The notes under the pieces were generated by a model. That model searched no databases. It saw only the letters and a list, made by a program, of their open reading frames with translations, and was not told where the DNA came from. From the NCBI GenBank assembly GCA_018969905.1, contig JAGWXK010000014.1, forward strand, positions 1 to 37,927: DNA of 37,927 nt, read 5' to 3'. Every line of letters starts with the position of its first letter. The stretch's first letter is position 1. Positions 15,563 through 24,306 of this stretch are shown one piece after another. The DNA comes from Bdellovibrionales bacterium. Its GTDB lineage: Bacteria > Bdellovibrionota > UBA1018 > CAIMNF01. The position numbers and the translations under genes were made by a program.

Positions 15563-16999
15563 ATGAGCGAATCTTCGGGTTTACATCAGTTCAGGCACGT
15601 TCATATCATCGGAGTCTGCGGGACCTTGATGGGGTCTTTTGCAGCGTTCCTCAAGCGTTCTGGAATCCGGGTTACGGGGAGCGATCAAAACGTCTATCCC
15701 CCGATGAGCGATGTTCTGACTGCGGCGGGTGTGGAGCTTTTTTCGCCGTATGATGCCAGCAATCTCGCTCGCATCGGCAGCAAGCCGGATCTTGTGGTGG
15801 TCGGAAATGTGATCAGCAAGGGCAATCCCGAGATGGCGGCATTCCAGGCTCGTGGCGACAAGTATGTTTCGCTCCCGGAGTTCATGGAGCAGAATCTTCT
15901 TCCCGGAACCCGCAATCTCGTGGTGGCCGGGACTCATGGAAAAACCACCACCTCAAGTCTGCTTGCCCACGTGCTTGCATCGGCTGGAAAAATCCCATCC
16001 TATTTCATCGGGGGAGTATCCCAGAGTCTGCCGCATAGTTTTCATGTCGAGGAAAAGGGCCAGTTTTTCGTGCTAGAAGGCGATGAGTACGATACTGCGT
16101 TTTGGGACAAGGTTCCGAAGTTCAATCATTATCTCTCGAACGATGTCATTCTTACTTCCGTCGAGTTTGACCATGCCGACATTTATGCCGATCTTGCAGC
16201 CGTAAAACGGGCTTTCTCCGGTTTGGTCTCCAGGATCCGTCCCGGGGGGCGACTCATTGCTTGCGTGGAGACCGAAAATGTTCGCGAAAAGGTGCGCGAA
16301 GCAAAAGTGCCCGTGATCACGTATTCACGAAATTCCTCTGATTATGCTGATTATACGTTTTCAGGATTGAAATCATCAGGAGCAGGCATTGAGTTTGATG
16401 TGTTTTACCGCTCCGAAAAGATCGATCGCCTCTCGCTTCAGTTGCCGGGCGAGCACAATGCGCTCAATGCACTTGCCGTATACATCGAGTGTCGAGAGCT
16501 TGGATTGACTCCAGCCGAAATCAAGGCTGGTCTTGCATCGTTTCAGGGAATCAAGCGGCGTCAGGAGGAGCGCGGCGAAATCAATGGCGTTCTTGTGATT
16601 GATGATTTCGCCCATCATCCCACCGCCGTCCGGGAAACCCTTAAGGCACTTCGAGCCAAATACGCCGGACGCAGACTGGTGGCCGTGTTTGAGCCAAGAT
16701 CCGCAACCTCCAGGCGCAAGGTCTTCCAAAAGGAATATGCCGAGGCCTTTGATTTAGCCGATGCGGTTCAGATCGCAGTCGCCTTTGATCAGAGTAAGAT
16801 TCCGGCAGACCAGCAGTTCAGCAGCCAGGACCTGGTGTCTGATTTGAAACAAAAAGGTAAGGATGCCTCTTTTTTTGAGTCAGTTGAGGAAGGAGTCAAG
16901 TCTGTGGCAGTTCATTCCAAAACCGGGGATGTGATTGCTGTGCTCTCAAATGGCGGTTTTGGGGGATTCATTCCAAAATTGCTCGATGCCCTCAAATGA
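15563..16999 (+). CDS. mpl: UDP-N-acetylmuramate:L-Ala-gamma-D-Glu-meso-DAP ligase (Mpl)
   Basis: Mpl joins recycled murein tripeptide to UDP-MurNAc in the cytoplasm, feeding peptidoglycan synthesis. The 478-residue protein has the Mur ligase three-domain plan: an N-terminal UDP-binding domain starting HVHIIGVCGTLMGSFA, the ATP P-loop GTHGKTTTSSL (residues 123 onward), the central motif LEGDEYDTAFWDK and a C-terminal domain with VIDDFAHHPTAVRETL and EPRSATSRRKVF. The Gly-Thr-Leu-Met-Gly stretch and the AHHPT motif distinguish Mpl from MurC. Its product pairs logically with the L,D-carboxypeptidase at 10141, which would make tripeptide stems. The ribosome site is weak. Confidence 0.93.
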   Translation: MSESSGLHQFRHVHIIGVCGTLMGSFAAFLKRSGIRVTGSDQNVYPPMSDVLTAAGVELFSPYDASNLARIGSKPDLVVVGNVISKGNPEMAAFQARGDKYVSLPEFMEQNLLPGTRNLVVAGTHGKTTTSSLLAHVLASAGKIPSYFIGGVSQSLPHSFHVEEKGQFFVLEGDEYDTAFWDKVPKFNHYLSNDVILTSVEFDHADIYADLAAVKRAFSGLVSRIRPGGRLIACVETENVREKVREAKVPVITYSRNSSDYADYTFSGLKSSGAGIEFDVFYRSEKIDRLSLQLPGEHNALNALAVYIECRELGLTPAEIKAGLASFQGIKRRQEERGEINGVLVIDDFAHHPTAVRETLKALRAKYAGRRLVAVFEPRSATSRRKVFQKEYAEAFDLADAVQIAVAFDQSKIPADQQFSSQDLVSDLKQKGKDASFFESVEEGVKSVAVHSKTGDVIAVLSNGGFGGFIPKLLDALK

Positions 17000-17064
17000 T
17001 CCTTTGAATTCAGGCAATCTTTGCCGATTTTTAGGCCCTCTTCCTTGGCTTATCCTGAGGGGAG

Positions 17065-18756
17065 ATGTCTACGGTTTCAGACTCCACCTCCTATTCCCGT
17101 TCTTTGCAAAGACTTACGGACTCCTATGAGTCGGAGCTCGAAAAAACTCGCGCCAATCAGGAAAAAGAACTGGAGCGGGTCCGCGATTCCTATCGGGAAG
17201 AAATGAAGGAATCCAAGGATGAAGCACGTCAGGAAATCCGGAAGCTAAAGGAAGAGCTCTACGACTCCCAGGGCAAAAGAGCCGCCTCGGAATCAAAGCG
17301 CGAGCATGAGCAGCATGCGCGTTTTGCAGGATACCGTGAGGCAACCGAAAAGGATTCTGCAAGGCGGGTTGAATCCGCTCAGAAATACGCGGAATCCCGC
17401 ATGGAGACGATCGCTCGCGAGAATCAGGACCGGATCGAAGAGGCATTGCAGGCACAGAAAAACTCCCACCGCGAAGAAATGAAACCTGTGCTCGAAGAGC
17501 TTGCACTCTATCGCAACGAGGGGCGGGATCCGGAAGCGGAACGCGCGCAGGCAAGACAGGAAGAAATCGAATCCTTTGAGGGCGATCATCGGATTGAAAA
17601 GAAAACCATTGTGGATTCCTACGAGCGGATGCTCGAGCGAATGAAGAACCACGAGGAGGAACTTCAGGATCTTTATTCCCGGAAGCTCACGGAAGCGGAA
17701 ATCGGATCCAATGCAAAAAGTCGGGAACAGGTGAAGCGCTTGAAGGCGGAGTTTGCAGAGGCCATGAAAGCACAACGTGCGGAACGAATGCGGGTGGAGC
17801 AGGGGCTGCAGGAGGAGCTTAGAAACGAGCGTCTTCGAAGTGAAGCAAAGAGCAAGCAAGTGGTTGCGCGAAGTCAGGAAGATACCTCGCGCGCCCTCCG
17901 TGACAAGGACCAGGCTTATCTTGGATTCCTCGAAACCAACGCAAAGCGGGTGAATGCTGAAATGAAAGCACGGGAAGATGTGATCCGGGATCTTTCGACC
18001 ACCAATGACCCAAGGCGTGTGTCACCCGCGCTTGTGGAGAAACTTAGGACCAGTGAGGCGCTCCGGTATGAGGAAAAGCTTGGGAAGCTCAGGGAGTCGA
18101 GCGTTGCGGGTCTGAGTGCGATTCGGGAAAAGGACGCAGCCGAACGCGCTGCCATTCGCGATCGCTATGAGGAAATGGCCCGGACCATGGGCCGTGAGAT
18201 CCGAAAGAACTCTGATTCGGAGAAACGTGAGCTCTTCATGGCCTATCAGGACATGAGTGATCTCCATTCCTCAAAACTCCAGGACATCGATGGAAGAGCA
18301 CGTAGTGCCGTGGCCAAACTTCATCAGGACCAGGAGTTGAGCCTCGTTCGCCAGGAAAAGCGGAATCAAATGGCACTCGAGGAACAACGGGATTCATTGA
18401 AAGAAGTGAAGGATCGTGAGGTGGAGGATCTGAAGCTGGAATCCCGATTGAAGGATCGTGAGTGGTCCATAAAGGCGAACGATCAGCGTCGGGAGCTTGA
18501 AAAAAAGCTCAATACAGAGCGGGATTCGCATGAGCGCGAGGTGGCAGAGCTCAAAAGCGAGTTTCAAAAGAAGCTCCACGAGCAGCAGCGCAATTCCCAA
18601 CGCATAGTCGAGGAAAAAGATCGGTCCTTAAGCCACCAATTGAAGCAACAGGACCTGTCGCACAAGGAAAAAGAGCGATTTTTGGTCGAGCATTATGAGG
18701 AAGAGCTTGATAGGATGAAGCGCACCAATGCTCAACTCATCGCGAAGAAAAGTTAA
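17065..18756 (+). CDS. Large coiled-coil protein, no recognised family
   Basis: This 563-residue protein is almost entirely a charged coiled coil, with no cysteine, no signal peptide and no membrane span. Proline-containing breaks near residues 139-155 and 313-321 split it into three rods of about 130, 160 and 240 residues. Such a protein could be a filament former, tether or scaffold. The nearest idea is an intermediate-filament-like coiled-coil protein such as Bdellovibrio Ccrp, but sequence identity cannot be judged here and low-complexity coils mislead. AGGGGAG is very close to the ATG. The gene overlaps pyk by 29 bases, so it is likely cotranscribed with it. Confidence 0.82.
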   Translation: MSTVSDSTSYSRSLQRLTDSYESELEKTRANQEKELERVRDSYREEMKESKDEARQEIRKLKEELYDSQGKRAASESKREHEQHARFAGYREATEKDSARRVESAQKYAESRMETIARENQDRIEEALQAQKNSHREEMKPVLEELALYRNEGRDPEAERAQARQEEIESFEGDHRIEKKTIVDSYERMLERMKNHEEELQDLYSRKLTEAEIGSNAKSREQVKRLKAEFAEAMKAQRAERMRVEQGLQEELRNERLRSEAKSKQVVARSQEDTSRALRDKDQAYLGFLETNAKRVNAEMKAREDVIRDLSTTNDPRRVSPALVEKLRTSEALRYEEKLGKLRESSVAGLSAIREKDAAERAAIRDRYEEMARTMGREIRKNSDSEKRELFMAYQDMSDLHSSKLQDIDGRARSAVAKLHQDQELSLVRQEKRNQMALEEQRDSLKEVKDREVEDLKLESRLKDREWSIKANDQRRELEKKLNTERDSHEREVAELKSEFQKKLHEQQRNSQRIVEEKDRSLSHQLKQQDLSHKEKERFLVEHYEEELDRMKRTNAQLIAKKS

Positions 18757-20218
18757 GATCGTCTGTACGCTGGGGCCATCCAGCAACACCCGGGAAAAAA
18801 TTGAAAAACTGGTTCGAGCGGGCCTTGACACCGCCCGGCTCAACTTCAGCCATGGAACCCATGAGGTTCATCGCGGCTTGTTTCAATCAGTACGGGACGC
18901 TGCCGCCACGGCAGGCAAGCATGTGGGAGTTCTACAGGATCTTCAGGGGCCAAAGCTCCGCGTTGGAAAACTCGCGCAAGGCGGGATTCAGCTCAAAGCC
19001 GGAGACGAAGTTCTTTTGTATCCAGAGGGTACTGATCCGAGGTCTTCGATCACCGGCAGGATTGCGATTCCGATTTCTGCTGAAATTGCAGAGCCTCTTT
19101 CAAAAGATGTGCGCAAAGGGTCGCGGATTCTTTTTGATGATGGAAAGATCTGGAGTGAAGTGAAGGAAGTTCATCCTCCTGAAATGGTAGTGACCGTTTC
19201 GGTCGGCGGGAAGCTCACTTCGAACAAGGGGATGAATCTTCCCGGCACTCCGCTTTCGCTCCCCTGTGTTACTGACAAGGATCTGAAGGATCTTAAGCTC
19301 GGTCTTGAGCTTGGAGTGGATTCTGTTGCGCTTTCGTTTGTGAGAAATCCGAAGGACATTCAAATCGTACGGGATCAGATCCGGAAGACCAGCAATCACC
19401 ATCCGCTGCTTGTCGCGAAGATCGAACGGGAAGAAGCCGTTTATGCGCCCGAGGGAATTCTCGAGGTGACGGATGGAATCCTGATCGCACGCGGGGACAT
19501 GGCGGTGGAACTCGGTGCCGAGAAAGTGCCGATCGTTCAAAAAATGCTCATACGCATGTCAAACGAGCTGGGAGTGCCTGTGATCACGGCAACCCAGATG
19601 CTCGAGAGCATGATTTCTTCGCCCACTCCGACGCGTGCCGAGGCTTCGGATGTTGCGAACGCGGTTTTCGACGGAACCGATGCAGTGATGCTATCGGCTG
19701 AATCCGCTTCCGGTGAATATCCGGTCGAGGCGGTTGAGACCATGGCCCGGATTGTTCTCGAGGCGGAGAGCGAGACCAAGTATTCGGTGCATGCGAATTT
19801 GATTCCCATGTCGGGTTCCATCGTGGAATCGATCGAATTCAGCGCATCGAGGATTGCAACCCATGTGGGCGCGACTGCAATCGCGTGCCTGACTCATTCT
19901 GGAACCGCAGCGAGGACCCTTGCCAAATATCGTCCTGAAACTCCGATTGTGGCAATCATGGACAGTGATGCGTCCTTGCGCAAGCTCTCCTTTGTATGGG
20001 GGGTGGATGGCGTTCTGATTCCGGAACTGGTCGCAACCGATGACCTCTTTGGAATGGTATCGAGAGTTCTGGTTGAACATCAGCGTGCCGAAGAGGAGGA
20101 CCTGATTGTGGTGACTGCCGGGATCCCAAGTCTTGGGCGCGGAACCACAAACACCGTCAAGGTTCACCAGATCAAACTGAAGAATGAAACCAAAGATTCT
20201 AAGCGAAGCGTTCGCTGA
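18728..20218 (+). CDS. pyk: Pyruvate kinase
   Basis: Pyruvate kinase makes pyruvate and ATP from phosphoenolpyruvate and ADP at the end of glycolysis. The 496-residue protein has KIVCTLGPSS at the start, ARLNFSHG with substrate-binding residues, LVAKIEREEAV (the catalytic Lys region), MVARGDMAVELG-like IARGDMAVELG with metal ligands, and VITATQMLESMI followed by ASDVANAVFDGTDAVML. A C-terminal effector domain of about 130 residues is present, giving the usual bacterial length. The start ATG lies in the end of the coiled-coil gene (29-base overlap), and the 3' end overlaps the next gene by 35 bases. This embedding of a housekeeping gene between two overlaps is uncommon. Confidence 0.96.
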   Translation: MLNSSRRKVKIVCTLGPSSNTREKIEKLVRAGLDTARLNFSHGTHEVHRGLFQSVRDAAATAGKHVGVLQDLQGPKLRVGKLAQGGIQLKAGDEVLLYPEGTDPRSSITGRIAIPISAEIAEPLSKDVRKGSRILFDDGKIWSEVKEVHPPEMVVTVSVGGKLTSNKGMNLPGTPLSLPCVTDKDLKDLKLGLELGVDSVALSFVRNPKDIQIVRDQIRKTSNHHPLLVAKIEREEAVYAPEGILEVTDGILIARGDMAVELGAEKVPIVQKMLIRMSNELGVPVITATQMLESMISSPTPTRAEASDVANAVFDGTDAVMLSAESASGEYPVEAVETMARIVLEAESETKYSVHANLIPMSGSIVESIEFSASRIATHVGATAIACLTHSGTAARTLAKYRPETPIVAIMDSDASLRKLSFVWGVDGVLIPELVATDDLFGMVSRVLVEHQRAEEEDLIVVTAGIPSLGRGTTNTVKVHQIKLKNETKDSKRSVR

Positions 20219-21446
20219 GTTCTGCGAAACGCGCATCCATTTTGATTCACTTTTGTCAAAGGTGGATCCAGGGCAGAAGTCCCGCGTTGCGGGATTGCTG
20301 GGGGCTTTTTTGCGCAGACCCTGGACCATAGCTTCTCATTTCAAGATTCAGCTTGAGGCTTCGCCCGAGGAGTTCTGGCAGCTCAATTTCATCCGGCTGA
20401 AAAAGCATCCGGGAATCCATGCGACACTTTCAGAAATGTGGGAGCACTGGAAGGACATTCCGCGCGAAGGGGGTGTTTTGGATTTTCCTCCGGAACTGGT
20501 GCAGTTCTGGGAGCGGGACTGGGGAGTTGAGACGAGTGGCAAGCTTTGCAGATTGCTGACCCAGGATCCGCTCACGACCTTGCGTTTTCATCGAAGGGCG
20601 TATCTGGAGTCAGGCGAGCTTAAGCCTGAAGTGGAGACCTGGCTCAACGGTACGACGCTGCCAAAGTCACGGGCAGGGAACTGGTTTGCGAAAGCCCGGA
20701 TCTTTAAGGGGTACGCAACGGTTCAGCGCAATGAGCTCTACCATCAGGGCTACTTTGAAATTCAAGACGAAGGATCGCAATTCATGGCGGCGTTTTCGCT
20801 CTTCCCGAGACAGGCGGGGGCGATCCTGGGCGAATCTCCGGTCGTGGAAAAACGCGAGCACGCGACTCTCCCTGCCGATCTTCGTGCAGAGGGGCTTCGG
20901 GTGATTGATGCCTGCGCAGGAGCCGGGGGGAAGTCTCTTGCAATCTCAGACCTGATGGGCGGAAGAGGGCAGGTTTTCTCGTATGACATCTATGAGAAAA
21001 AAATCAAAAGTCTCAAAGTACGTATGGAACGGGCAGGAGAGAGTAACATCAAATCGGTTTTGATTCCCAAAGAGGATTCTTCCTTTCTCGATCGCTACCG
21101 CAATACTGCGGATTTGGTGGTTGTGGATTCCCCCTGCAGCGGGCACGGCGTTCTCAGGCGCAATCCGGACATCAAATGGAACCGGAAGCCCCTTTCCTTG
21201 ACGAAGGGACAGGCGGAGCGCCCGATGAAGGAGTTGCAGCGCGAGATTCTTTCTGGTTATTCAACCTTGGCTCGTCCCGGTGGGAGAGTGGTGTACGGGG
21301 TTTGTACGTTTCATAGGGAAGAGACTGCGGTCGCAGTAGCCCGGTTCCTTGAGGAAAATCCCGGGTTCGAGTTGGAGACCATGGGGTTCATCGGACCCTA
21401 CGACACGGACGGGTTTTTCATGGCTGCAATGAGGCGTAAGGATTGA
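20184..21446 (+). CDS. Second NSUN/RsmB-type RNA (cytosine-C5) methyltransferase
   Basis: This 420-residue protein has a Rossmann methyltransferase core at about 230-420. Motif I is VIDACAGAGGKSLA, motif IV VVDSPCSGHGVLRRNPDIKWNR and motif VI VVYGVCTFHREET. The two cysteines expected for catalysis and release are present (PCS and VCTF). The N-terminal 200 residues are helical but lack an obvious NusB signature, so this is not simply a copy of RsmB at 1582. It may modify another rRNA or tRNA cytosine. Its start lies 35 bases inside pyk. It is the last plus-strand gene before a convergent terminator. Confidence 0.86.
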   Translation: MKPKILSEAFAEFCETRIHFDSLLSKVDPGQKSRVAGLLGAFLRRPWTIASHFKIQLEASPEEFWQLNFIRLKKHPGIHATLSEMWEHWKDIPREGGVLDFPPELVQFWERDWGVETSGKLCRLLTQDPLTTLRFHRRAYLESGELKPEVETWLNGTTLPKSRAGNWFAKARIFKGYATVQRNELYHQGYFEIQDEGSQFMAAFSLFPRQAGAILGESPVVEKREHATLPADLRAEGLRVIDACAGAGGKSLAISDLMGGRGQVFSYDIYEKKIKSLKVRMERAGESNIKSVLIPKEDSSFLDRYRNTADLVVVDSPCSGHGVLRRNPDIKWNRKPLSLTKGQAERPMKELQREILSGYSTLARPGGRVVYGVCTFHREETAVAVARFLEENPGFELETMGFIGPYDTDGFFMAAMRRKD

Positions 21447-21449
21447 AAC

Positions 21450-21481
21450 AAAAAAGGGAGACCCCGGATTTAGGGTCTCCC
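21450..21481 (-). terminator. Intrinsic terminator of the minus-strand cluster
   Basis: A perfect 9-bp stem (GGGAGACCC at 21456-21464 with GGGTCTCCC at 21473-21481) closes an 8-base loop. Read on the minus strand, six T follow the stem (21455-21450). That is a classic rho-independent terminator about 30 bases after the response regulator stop. Read on the plus strand the hairpin is followed by TTCACTC, so it would stop the methyltransferase message only weakly. Confidence 0.88.
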
Positions 21482-21511
21482 TTCACTCAAGTGGTTTCTT
21501 AACGAAATGAA

Positions 21512-22234
21512 TCAGGCTGCCTTTTTAGTGTTCCGATAGACTGATGCGTCGATTTGATGCCGTCGAAGAAGTCTTAGAAAGTTGCTCCGGTCCACGGACG
21601 CCTCTTTTGCGGCAGCCGTCACGTTTCCTCCATGCTTGACGAGCACCTGTGTGAGGTACTCTTTCTCGAAGGCCTCGGACCACTTCTTTTTCAGAACAGT
21701 ATAGCTCGAGGTGTTTTCCTTGTCGCTCCATTCATCGACATCTATCGAAGTCTGAGGCACAAAGGTCATCTCGGCCTCTTGTCGGTTTCCGCCCGAGGAT
21801 TCGGAACCCGCTGAGATATTCACGACGTTCTGGGCATAGGTCTCGTTAGCCTTTTCGAGCGATCGCTCCTTCAGGGTGCGGTTGACCGCATGGACCATTT
21901 CCTCCATGTCGAAAGGTTTTTCAAGGTAGTCTGAAGCTCCGATGCGGAGGGCCTGGATTGCGGTTGATTTTTCACCATGACCGGTCATGACGATTACCTT
22001 CATGCCCTTGTGTTGTTCCTTCACCTCTTTGGTGAAAGTGATGCCATCCTTGCCCGGCATTTTCACGTCGCTCACGATGAGTGAAATATTGCGGTTCTGG
22101 GCCAGAACTGCTCCAGCTTCCCCAGCGTCACCGGCAGTGAGAACGATGAGTCCCTCTCGCTCGAAACGGGCTTTCAATAGCTTCCGGATTGCTTCTTCAT
22201 CATCTACGATCATTACGACGTTCTTGGTGTTCAT
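21512..22234 (-). CDS. Response regulator: receiver plus Fis-type HTH, no AAA+ domain
   Basis: This 240-residue regulator has a receiver domain at 1-125 with VDDEE (acidic pocket), LIVSDVKMPGKDG (phosphorylated Asp56), MTGHG and YLEKPF. A roughly 65-residue linker with Ser/Thr/Asn-rich composition follows. The C-terminal 50 residues form a Fis-type helix-turn-helix (HGGNVTAAAKEASVDRSNFLRLLRRH) as at the end of NtrC proteins. The sigma-54 AAA+ ATPase domain is missing, so it should bind DNA but cannot itself activate sigma-54 holoenzyme. The layout is like ActR/PrrA or AlgB-derived short regulators. Its ATG overlaps the kinase stop by 4 bases. It is followed by a terminator. Confidence 0.9.
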   Translation of the reverse strand: MNTKNVVMIVDDEEAIRKLLKARFEREGLIVLTAGDAGEAGAVLAQNRNISLIVSDVKMPGKDGITFTKEVKEQHKGMKVIVMTGHGEKSTAIQALRIGASDYLEKPFDMEEMVHAVNRTLKERSLEKANETYAQNVVNISAGSESSGGNRQEAEMTFVPQTSIDVDEWSDKENTSSYTVLKKKWSEAFEKEYLTQVLVKHGGNVTAAAKEASVDRSNFLRLLRRHQIDASVYRNTKKAA

Positions 22235-23382
22235 GCGGCCTCTCCTTCTTGAGTTATGCCCAGTGGGCGGAATGTGAGTTTGAATTCGGTCCCATGGCCT
22301 GGTTCGCTTTGAACTTCGACCGTGGCCCCGATTTTTTTTAAAATTCCATAACTGATACTGAGTCCGAGCCCTGTTCCTTTGCCTACTTCTTTCGTGGTGT
22401 AGAAAGGGTCGAAAATCCTGTTCCGCGTTTCTTCGTTCATGCCGCAGCCGTCATCCGAAACTGTAACCAGAATCGAGTCGCGGGGAGCGGAGACTTCAAT
22501 ACGAATGAGACCGCGGCCCGCGTGAGCGGCCTCGATTGCATCACGCGCATTGCTTATGAGATTCACAAAAACCTGTTCCAGCTGGATCGGGTTCGCAAGC
22601 AGGAGCGGAATCTGCGGATCAACTTTGATTTCGGTCCGAATGCCCTTTTGGTTCAGGCTATGACTCATGAGTTTTACCGCTTCCCGTACCGCATGCTCCA
22701 TGGATGTTTCAGTCTTTTCCTCTCCGGCCTCCCTGGCAAAAGACCTGAGCGATTTGATGATCTCTGCCATTTTCTTCGAGGCATGAATGATGTCCTGAAC
22801 GAATTCCGTTCCGGTGGGGGAAAGTTTTTCGAACTCCGCAAGTTCCTGGCTGAACCCGAGAATCGCTTGAAGCGGTTGGTTCAACTCGTGCGCGATTCCG
22901 GACGATAGTTCTCCAAGGGAGGCAAGCTTCGCGGATTGGGTCAGGGCCGCCTGTGTACGACGAAGTTCAATAAAGGCCTGATTCAATTCCACATGATTCC
23001 TGATCAGTTGTTGTTCAAGGTTCTGTTTTACCTGTACGTCTTCAACTACGGTCAGGAACCCTTCGATGGAAGAGCTTTTTAAGCATGACACCCTGAGTTC
23101 AACGGGGATTCTTTCACCGTCGGTGTTTTCAATTTGGAAGCCTTCATGTCGGCCCGGACTGGTGAGGACCGAAAGATCAGGTTTGCGCTCGCGGATCAAG
23201 CTGATCCTGGAAGGTGTTTCAAACCTTTGAAGGGGGGCCTTGCCGAACGCAGCTTCGAATGCGGAGTTTGCCCAGAGAGTCCGGGACATGGAGTGATACA
23301 CAAGCACCGGCATCGGGAGGGACTCGAATCCCTCCGGAATCGCGAACTCAGGAGTGGTGACTTTCAGCTTCTTAATGCCCAC
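22231..23382 (-). CDS. PAS-domain sensor histidine kinase (cytoplasmic)
   Basis: This 383-residue kinase has no membrane span. A PAS-like sensor domain (about 16-123) is followed by a short coiled coil and the phosphorylation motif LGELSSGIAHELNQPLQA (His165). The ATPase domain has the N box NPIQLEQVFVNLISNARDAI, G1 SDDGCGM and G2 GKGTGLGLSIS. I propose the GTG at 23382, because it overlaps the upstream HDOD stop by only 11 bases. A frame start at 23523 would bury about 150 bases of the HDOD gene and add a Pro/Arg-rich tail unlike a protein domain. Its partner is the response regulator that follows with an ATGA overlap. Confidence 0.88.
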   Translation of the reverse strand: MGIKKLKVTTPEFAIPEGFESLPMPVLVYHSMSRTLWANSAFEAAFGKAPLQRFETPSRISLIRERKPDLSVLTSPGRHEGFQIENTDGERIPVELRVSCLKSSSIEGFLTVVEDVQVKQNLEQQLIRNHVELNQAFIELRRTQAALTQSAKLASLGELSSGIAHELNQPLQAILGFSQELAEFEKLSPTGTEFVQDIIHASKKMAEIIKSLRSFAREAGEEKTETSMEHAVREAVKLMSHSLNQKGIRTEIKVDPQIPLLLANPIQLEQVFVNLISNARDAIEAAHAGRGLIRIEVSAPRDSILVTVSDDGCGMNEETRNRIFDPFYTTKEVGKGTGLGLSISYGILKKIGATVEVQSEPGHGTEFKLTFRPLGITQEGEAA

Positions 23383-24211
23383 TGAGGATTGCCCCCGCTT
23401 TCTCAAATTCTTTCTGGAAGTGGATCTCAAGGGCCTCGAGTGCGCGGGAGCCCAGCCCGAGCCGGGTCTGGGTTTCAACCATGATGCTTTCGAGGCCGGG
23501 ATCGTGATTTCCTGAATTGCCAAGGTTTCGGAAATTCACACGCAGGTTCGCCCATTGGATCAGGGTGCAGGAACGATCAGACAATCCGGAGTGGTGAAAT
23601 TGGATCGCTTTCTGGATGCCCGGAGGAAGCTTCCAGTGCTTTGCGAGTTCAAGACCAAGATCCACATGTGTGCTGTCCCCGAGTTCTCTTTCCGCGGCGA
23701 GGAAGGAAAGTTTTTTTTCCTTGGCAAGACGAACGATGCGGGCCAGGTGTTCTGGAGCCGTTTCAAGCAAGATGAGTTTACCCACATCATGAATCAATCC
23801 GCCCACAAAAGAGTCTGAGGGATTCTCGAGTTGCAGGGTACGGGCGGTCATTTCGGCAAGTTGTCCCACGGCGAAGGAATGCATCCAGAATGGGGCAAGG
23901 GGAAATTCACGGATTCCCTGTGTCTTGAATGATCCGAAAACAGAGCTGGTCAGCACAATCTGGGCGATGGTCGTAAAGCCAAGATAATGGAGTGCCTTTG
24001 AAACCTCTGACACACCCCCTGGAATCGAATAGTAGGAAGAGTTGGCCAGACGAAGGACCTTCGTGGAGAGCCCGACATCGGACTTGATCAGATCGGAGAT
24101 TTCAGAAAGGGTAGCGGTCGGCGATTGCATGCGCTCGGTTACGCGCATCGCGATTTGCGGCAAGACCGGAAGTGATTGGATCTTTTCAATCCATGAGGAG
24201 TGTGTACTCAT
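23372..24211 (-). CDS. HDOD-domain signalling protein
   Basis: This 279-residue protein is a single HDOD domain covering residues 5-210 and a helical tail. Motifs include IQSLPVLPQIAMRV at the start, LANSSYYSIPGGVSEVSKALHYLG, GGLIHDVGKLIL (HD pair retained) and FHHSGLSD. HDOD proteins usually act as signalling or regulatory modules, sometimes linked to motility and c-di-GMP, and are often encoded beside two-component genes, as here. The start ATG at 24211 gives the standard N-terminus; an ATG at 24235 is also possible. It is the first gene of the HDOD-kinase-regulator trio, separated by about 95 bases from the LemA-like gene upstream. Confidence 0.9.
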   Translation of the reverse strand: MSTHSSWIEKIQSLPVLPQIAMRVTERMQSPTATLSEISDLIKSDVGLSTKVLRLANSSYYSIPGGVSEVSKALHYLGFTTIAQIVLTSSVFGSFKTQGIREFPLAPFWMHSFAVGQLAEMTARTLQLENPSDSFVGGLIHDVGKLILLETAPEHLARIVRLAKEKKLSFLAAERELGDSTHVDLGLELAKHWKLPPGIQKAIQFHHSGLSDRSCTLIQWANLRVNFRNLGNSGNHDPGLESIMVETQTRLGLGSRALEALEIHFQKEFEKAGAILSGH

Positions 24212-24306
24212 CACTCTATGTATCGGTCGACACATGCTTGAACTTGAGAGGAAGAGTTAAATGGAAATGGAATCAGCTCTGATGAAAAGATGCCGATTCC
24301 GCCGAC

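Noticed and set aside
23383-23523. N-terminal extension of the histidine kinase up to 23523
   Set aside because: It would overlap the HDOD gene by about 150 bases and gives a Pro/Arg/Ser-rich segment that looks like an out-of-frame shadow.
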